From Actinomycetota bacterium (lineage in GTDB: Bacteria > Actinomycetota > Thermoleophilia > Solirubrobacterales > Thermoleophilaceae), in assembly GCA_005885165.1 (NCBI GenBank), contig VAXR01000054.1, positions 1 through 15,576 of the forward strand: a stretch of DNA of 15,576 nucleotides. Reading direction: 5' to 3'. Positions 13,412 through 15,576 of the stretch are shown piece after piece (the first letter of the stretch is position 1; the number at the start of each line of letters is the position of its first letter). The notes below the pieces were generated by a model. That model did no database searches. It was not told the DNA's origin and was given only the letters and a program-made list of their open reading frames with translations. A program made the position numbers and the translations under genes.

Positions 13412-14676
13412 GCGCCGCCGCGGATCGCCCGCTTCACATCCTCGTGCTCACCGACCGCGAGTGGAAGCACCCGCAGGCTGGGGGAACCGGCACGAACCTG
13501 CACGCCCAGGTGAAGCGGTGGCTCGACTGGGGCCACCGGGTCACGATCATCGCCAGCTGGTACGACGGTGCCGATGTCCTCGAGCGCGATGGCGCGTTGA
13601 CGGTTCACCGTATGGGAGGCCGGTCAACCGTCTTCCCGCGCACGATCTGGAAGCAGTGGCGCGGGCTCGTGCCGGATCCCGACGTGGTCCTCGAGGTGGT
13701 CAACGGCATCACCTTCCTCACGCCGCTGTGGCTGCGGACACCGTGCGTGCCGCTCGTCCACCACGTGCACCGCGAGCACTACGCGGAGGAGCTCGGGACG
13801 CTCGGGAAGGTCGCGGCCGTCGTGCTCGAGACTGTGCCGCTGCGCTACCTGTACCGCCGCTCGCGCTTCCTCACCGTCTCGCGGGCGACCGCAGGCGAGA
13901 TCGCCTCGCGGCACGGGATCCCGCTCGACCAGATCCAGGTGGAGTACAACGGGGTCGAGATGGCCGACTTCGGCCCCGGCGAGCGCGCCGCCGGGCCGGA
14001 GCTGCTCTATCTGGGACGGCTCAAGCGCTACAAGCACATCGAGGTCGTGCTCGGCGTGCTCGAGGCCATCCCCGAGGCGATGTTGCACATCGCGGGCGAC
14101 GGCGATCACCGCCCGGCGCTCGAGGCGGAGGTCGCTGCACGAGGGCTCGCCGATCGCGTCGTGATGCACGGGTTCGTGAGCGAGAGCCGCAAGCGCGAGC
14201 TGCTCCAGCGCGCGTGGGTGAACCTCACCGCGTCGGCCGTCGAGGGCTGGGTGCTCACCGTCCTCGAGGCCGCGGCCTGCGCCACCCCGAGCGTTGCGCT
14301 GAGGGTCGGGGGCGTTCCGGAGTCGATCGAGGACGGGCGGACCGGACTGCTGGCCGACGACGCCGCGGGACTCGCCGAGCAGACCGCTCGCCTCGTGCGC
14401 GACGGGGAGCTCCGCGAGCGCCTCGGTTCGGCAGCGCTCGAGCGGGCGCGCGAGTTCAGCTGGGACCGGACCGCCGGAAAGACCCTCGTCATGCTCGCCG
14501 AGGCGGCGGGGGCGGCTGCCCGGCGCCCGCGGCGCGGGCGCCGCTTCGCCCGGCCGGCGGTCGCCGCGGAGGGCGCGGGCGACGACGCGGCGGCCGGCGA
14601 CGGCGCACCGGCCGAACCGGCCGGAGCCGAAGCGCATCCCGAGGAGGTGGGGGCGGAGCGTGGCGGCGGTCGGTGA
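13408..14676 (+). CDS. GT4 glycosyltransferase
   Basis: This 422-residue GT-B glycosyltransferase of family GT4 is predicted to act on the inner face of the membrane in glycan assembly. The N-terminal acceptor domain starts LHILVLTDREWKHPQAGGTG (9-28) and includes PLVHHVHREHY (115-125). The donor domain has LYLGRLKRYKHIE (200-212, Arg204/Lys209), HIAGDGDHR (227-235) and the E-x7-E motif EGWVLTVLE (Glu279, Glu287). Residues from about 371 to the end are a low-complexity Ala/Arg/Glu/Gly tail without recognisable structure. The ATG overlaps the ugd stop as ATGA (13408-13411), a sign of translational coupling, so premature termination in ugd could reduce its translation. It follows the dehydrogenase, so UDP-glucuronate is a candidate donor, but this is inference from context. 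Confidence 0.92.
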   Translation: MSAAADRPLHILVLTDREWKHPQAGGTGTNLHAQVKRWLDWGHRVTIIASWYDGADVLERDGALTVHRMGGRSTVFPRTIWKQWRGLVPDPDVVLEVVNGITFLTPLWLRTPCVPLVHHVHREHYAEELGTLGKVAAVVLETVPLRYLYRRSRFLTVSRATAGEIASRHGIPLDQIQVEYNGVEMADFGPGERAAGPELLYLGRLKRYKHIEVVLGVLEAIPEAMLHIAGDGDHRPALEAEVAARGLADRVVMHGFVSESRKRELLQRAWVNLTASAVEGWVLTVLEAAACATPSVALRVGGVPESIEDGRTGLLADDAAGLAEQTARLVRDGELRERLGSAALERAREFSWDRTAGKTLVMLAEAAGAAARRPRRGRRFARPAVAAEGAGDDAAAGDGAPAEPAGAEAHPEEVGAERGGGR

Positions 14677-15439
14677 GTCCGTGGCCCGGCCGGCCTCGGC
14701 GGGCGGGTTCGAGGAGGCGCTGAACGCGATCGCCGGTATCGAGGGCTGGCTCAGCCCCGATCAGGCGGAGCGGCTCTGGCAACGCGCGCGCGAAGTGGAG
14801 CCGCCCGGCGAGATCGCGGAGATCGGCAGCTACCGGGGCAGGTCGACCATCCTGCTCGCGCACGCGGCCTCGCCCGGCGTCGCGGTGGTCGCGATCGACC
14901 CGCACGCCGGAAACGACCGCGGGCCCCACCAGATCGAGGGCACGGCGGAGGAGGGCGAGGCGGACCACGCCGCCTTCATGGCCAACCTGCGCAAGGCCGG
15001 AGTCGCCGATCGCGTGCGCCACGTGCGTCTCACATCGGCCGAGGCTGCGCCCGAGGTCGGCGGGCCGCTCGACCTCGTGTACGTCGACGGCGCGCACCGC
15101 TACGCACCGGCGCGCGACGACATCGCCGAATGGGGGGCGCGCGTCCGGCCCGGCGGCGTGATGCTCGTGCACGACGCCTTCTCGTCGATCGGCGTGACGC
15201 TCGCGCTGATCCGCCTCGCGTTCTTCGGCCGGCTCTTCCGCTACGAGGGGCGCTCGCGCTCGCTCGCCGAGTACGTGCGGGCCGATCTCACGTCAAGGGA
15301 GCGCGCAGGCAATGCGCTAGGGCAGCTCGCGGAGCTGCCCTGGTTCGTGCGCAACCTGGTGGTCAAGGTCGCGCTCGCGACCGGGTTCACTCCGCTGGCG
15401 CGGTTGGTGGGGTACCGCTCGGACGAGTGGCCCTACTGA
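14660..15439 (+). CDS. Class I SAM-dependent methyltransferase (Methyltransf_24 type)
   Basis: This 259-residue protein has a Rossmann-type SAM site: EIAEIGSYRGRSTILLA (51-67), an acidic strand-2 end at VVAIDPH (Asp80), and DLVYVDGAHRYAPARDDIAEW (138-158) with LRPGG-like RVRPGGVMLVHDAF (161-174). The YVDGAHxY and VHD pairs are typical of the Methyltransf_24 / cephalosporin-hydroxylase-like branch, often found in surface-glycan and natural-product loci and sometimes metal-dependent. The likely target is a sugar of the glycan, or its lipid carrier, but this cannot be read from the sequence. The start is GTG at 14660, inside the glycosyltransferase gene (17-base overlap), with GGAGG and GGAG upstream; a GTG seven codons later is possible. 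Its 3' end overlaps a convergent membrane-protein gene by 53 bases. Confidence 0.9.
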   Translation: MAAVGESVARPASAGGFEEALNAIAGIEGWLSPDQAERLWQRAREVEPPGEIAEIGSYRGRSTILLAHAASPGVAVVAIDPHAGNDRGPHQIEGTAEEGEADHAAFMANLRKAGVADRVRHVRLTSAEAAPEVGGPLDLVYVDGAHRYAPARDDIAEWGARVRPGGVMLVHDAFSSIGVTLALIRLAFFGRLFRYEGRSRSLAEYVRADLTSRERAGNALGQLAELPWFVRNLVVKVALATGFTPLARLVGYRSDEWPY

Positions 15440-15576
15440 TCGCCGCGACCACCCGGCACAGCGCCGTCGCGAGCAGAACGTAGGCTGCGACCGCCACCCA
15501 GTTCGCGCCGAGGTGCTCCTGGGCGTAGCTCGTGTCGAAGCCGCCGAGGTCGGTGCCCGGGAAGATCAGGTACAGG
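15387..15576 (-). CDS. C-terminal end of an integral membrane protein (5' beyond window)
   Basis: A minus-strand frame enters at the right edge and stops at TGA (complement of 15387-15389), giving the last 62 residues. They read as an extracytoplasmic loop (FPGTDLGGFDTSYAQEHLG), one transmembrane helix (WVAVAAYVLLATALCRVVAA) and a short basic, Pro/Thr-rich tail. Codons before the overlap almost all end in G or C, which supports coding; inside the 53-base overlap with the methyltransferase this signal fades, as expected. It could be the end of a multi-pass glycosyltransferase, O-antigen polymerase/ligase or similar glycan-locus membrane protein, but the piece is too short to decide. Confidence 0.65.
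   Translation of the reverse strand, partial: LYLIFPGTDLGGFDTSYAQEHLGANWVAVAAYVLLATALCRVVAAISRATRPSGTPPTAPAE

Noticed and set aside
1..15576. A search for mobile elements, integrases, toxin-antitoxin pairs, phage-defence genes, tRNA and rRNA
   Set aside because: No transposase, recombinase, nuclease-type defence motif, terminal inverted repeat or structural RNA could be recognised on either strand.

Overview
The window is very GC-rich (G or C at nearly every third codon position) and fully packed with bacterial genes. The mix of an LCP cell-wall ligase, an LPXTG-anchored surface protein, an AidB-type acyl-CoA dehydrogenase, frequent GTG/TTG starts and likely leaderless genes points to a high-GC Gram-positive, that is an actinobacterium. 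The style of the LCP protein's C-terminal domain and of the UDP-glucose dehydrogenase reminds me of Thermoleophilia/Solirubrobacterales. That placement comes from memory of family patterns, not from a search.

Layout, left to right. (1) The 3' end of an unidentified + strand gene (1-129) converges on a small secreted Lys/Asn-rich protein (230-664, minus), with a strong bidirectional hairpin between them. (2) A two-gene minus-strand acyl-CoA module follows: crotonase-family protein (770-1660) and AidB-family acyl-CoA dehydrogenase (1672-3306). (3) A minus-strand cell-surface pair follows: a 730-residue protein made of two fused GT4 glycosyltransferases (3358-5550) and a Ser/Gly-rich LPXTG protein (5602-6018). 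(4) Divergent from it, on the + strand, are a WbaZ-like GT4 glycosyltransferase (6107-7312) and a zinc-ribbon methyltransferase (7342-8304). (5) The methyltransferase runs tail-to-tail into a Wzx-type flippase (8210-9544, minus). (6) Divergent from the flippase is a tight + strand operon: M20 metallopeptidase (9619-10719), LCP ligase (10712-12148), UDP-glucose 6-dehydrogenase (12162-13411, frame-disrupted here), GT4 glycosyltransferase (13408-14676) and class I methyltransferase (14660-15439). (7) The 3' end of a minus-strand membrane protein gene overlaps the last methyltransferase at the right edge.

From about 3.3 kb onward the window reads as a surface-glycan locus. Glycosyltransferases and methyltransferases would build and decorate a lipid-linked glycan, Ugd would supply UDP-glucuronate, the flippase would move the glycan across the membrane, and the LCP enzyme would attach it to the wall. 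No polymerase and no initiating phosphoglycosyltransferase lies in the window, so the locus probably continues to the right.

I saw no CRISPR array, transposase, integrase, tRNA or rRNA, and no convincing new defence-type system. The most notable points are: a net deletion of about 31 bp plus frame change in ugd; a 14-bp tandem duplication at the lcp/ugd junction; the GT4-GT4 fusion; a repeated leaderless-promoter pattern at four starts; and a crotonase-fold protein lacking both usual catalytic glutamates. No stretch over 300 bp is without a gene.
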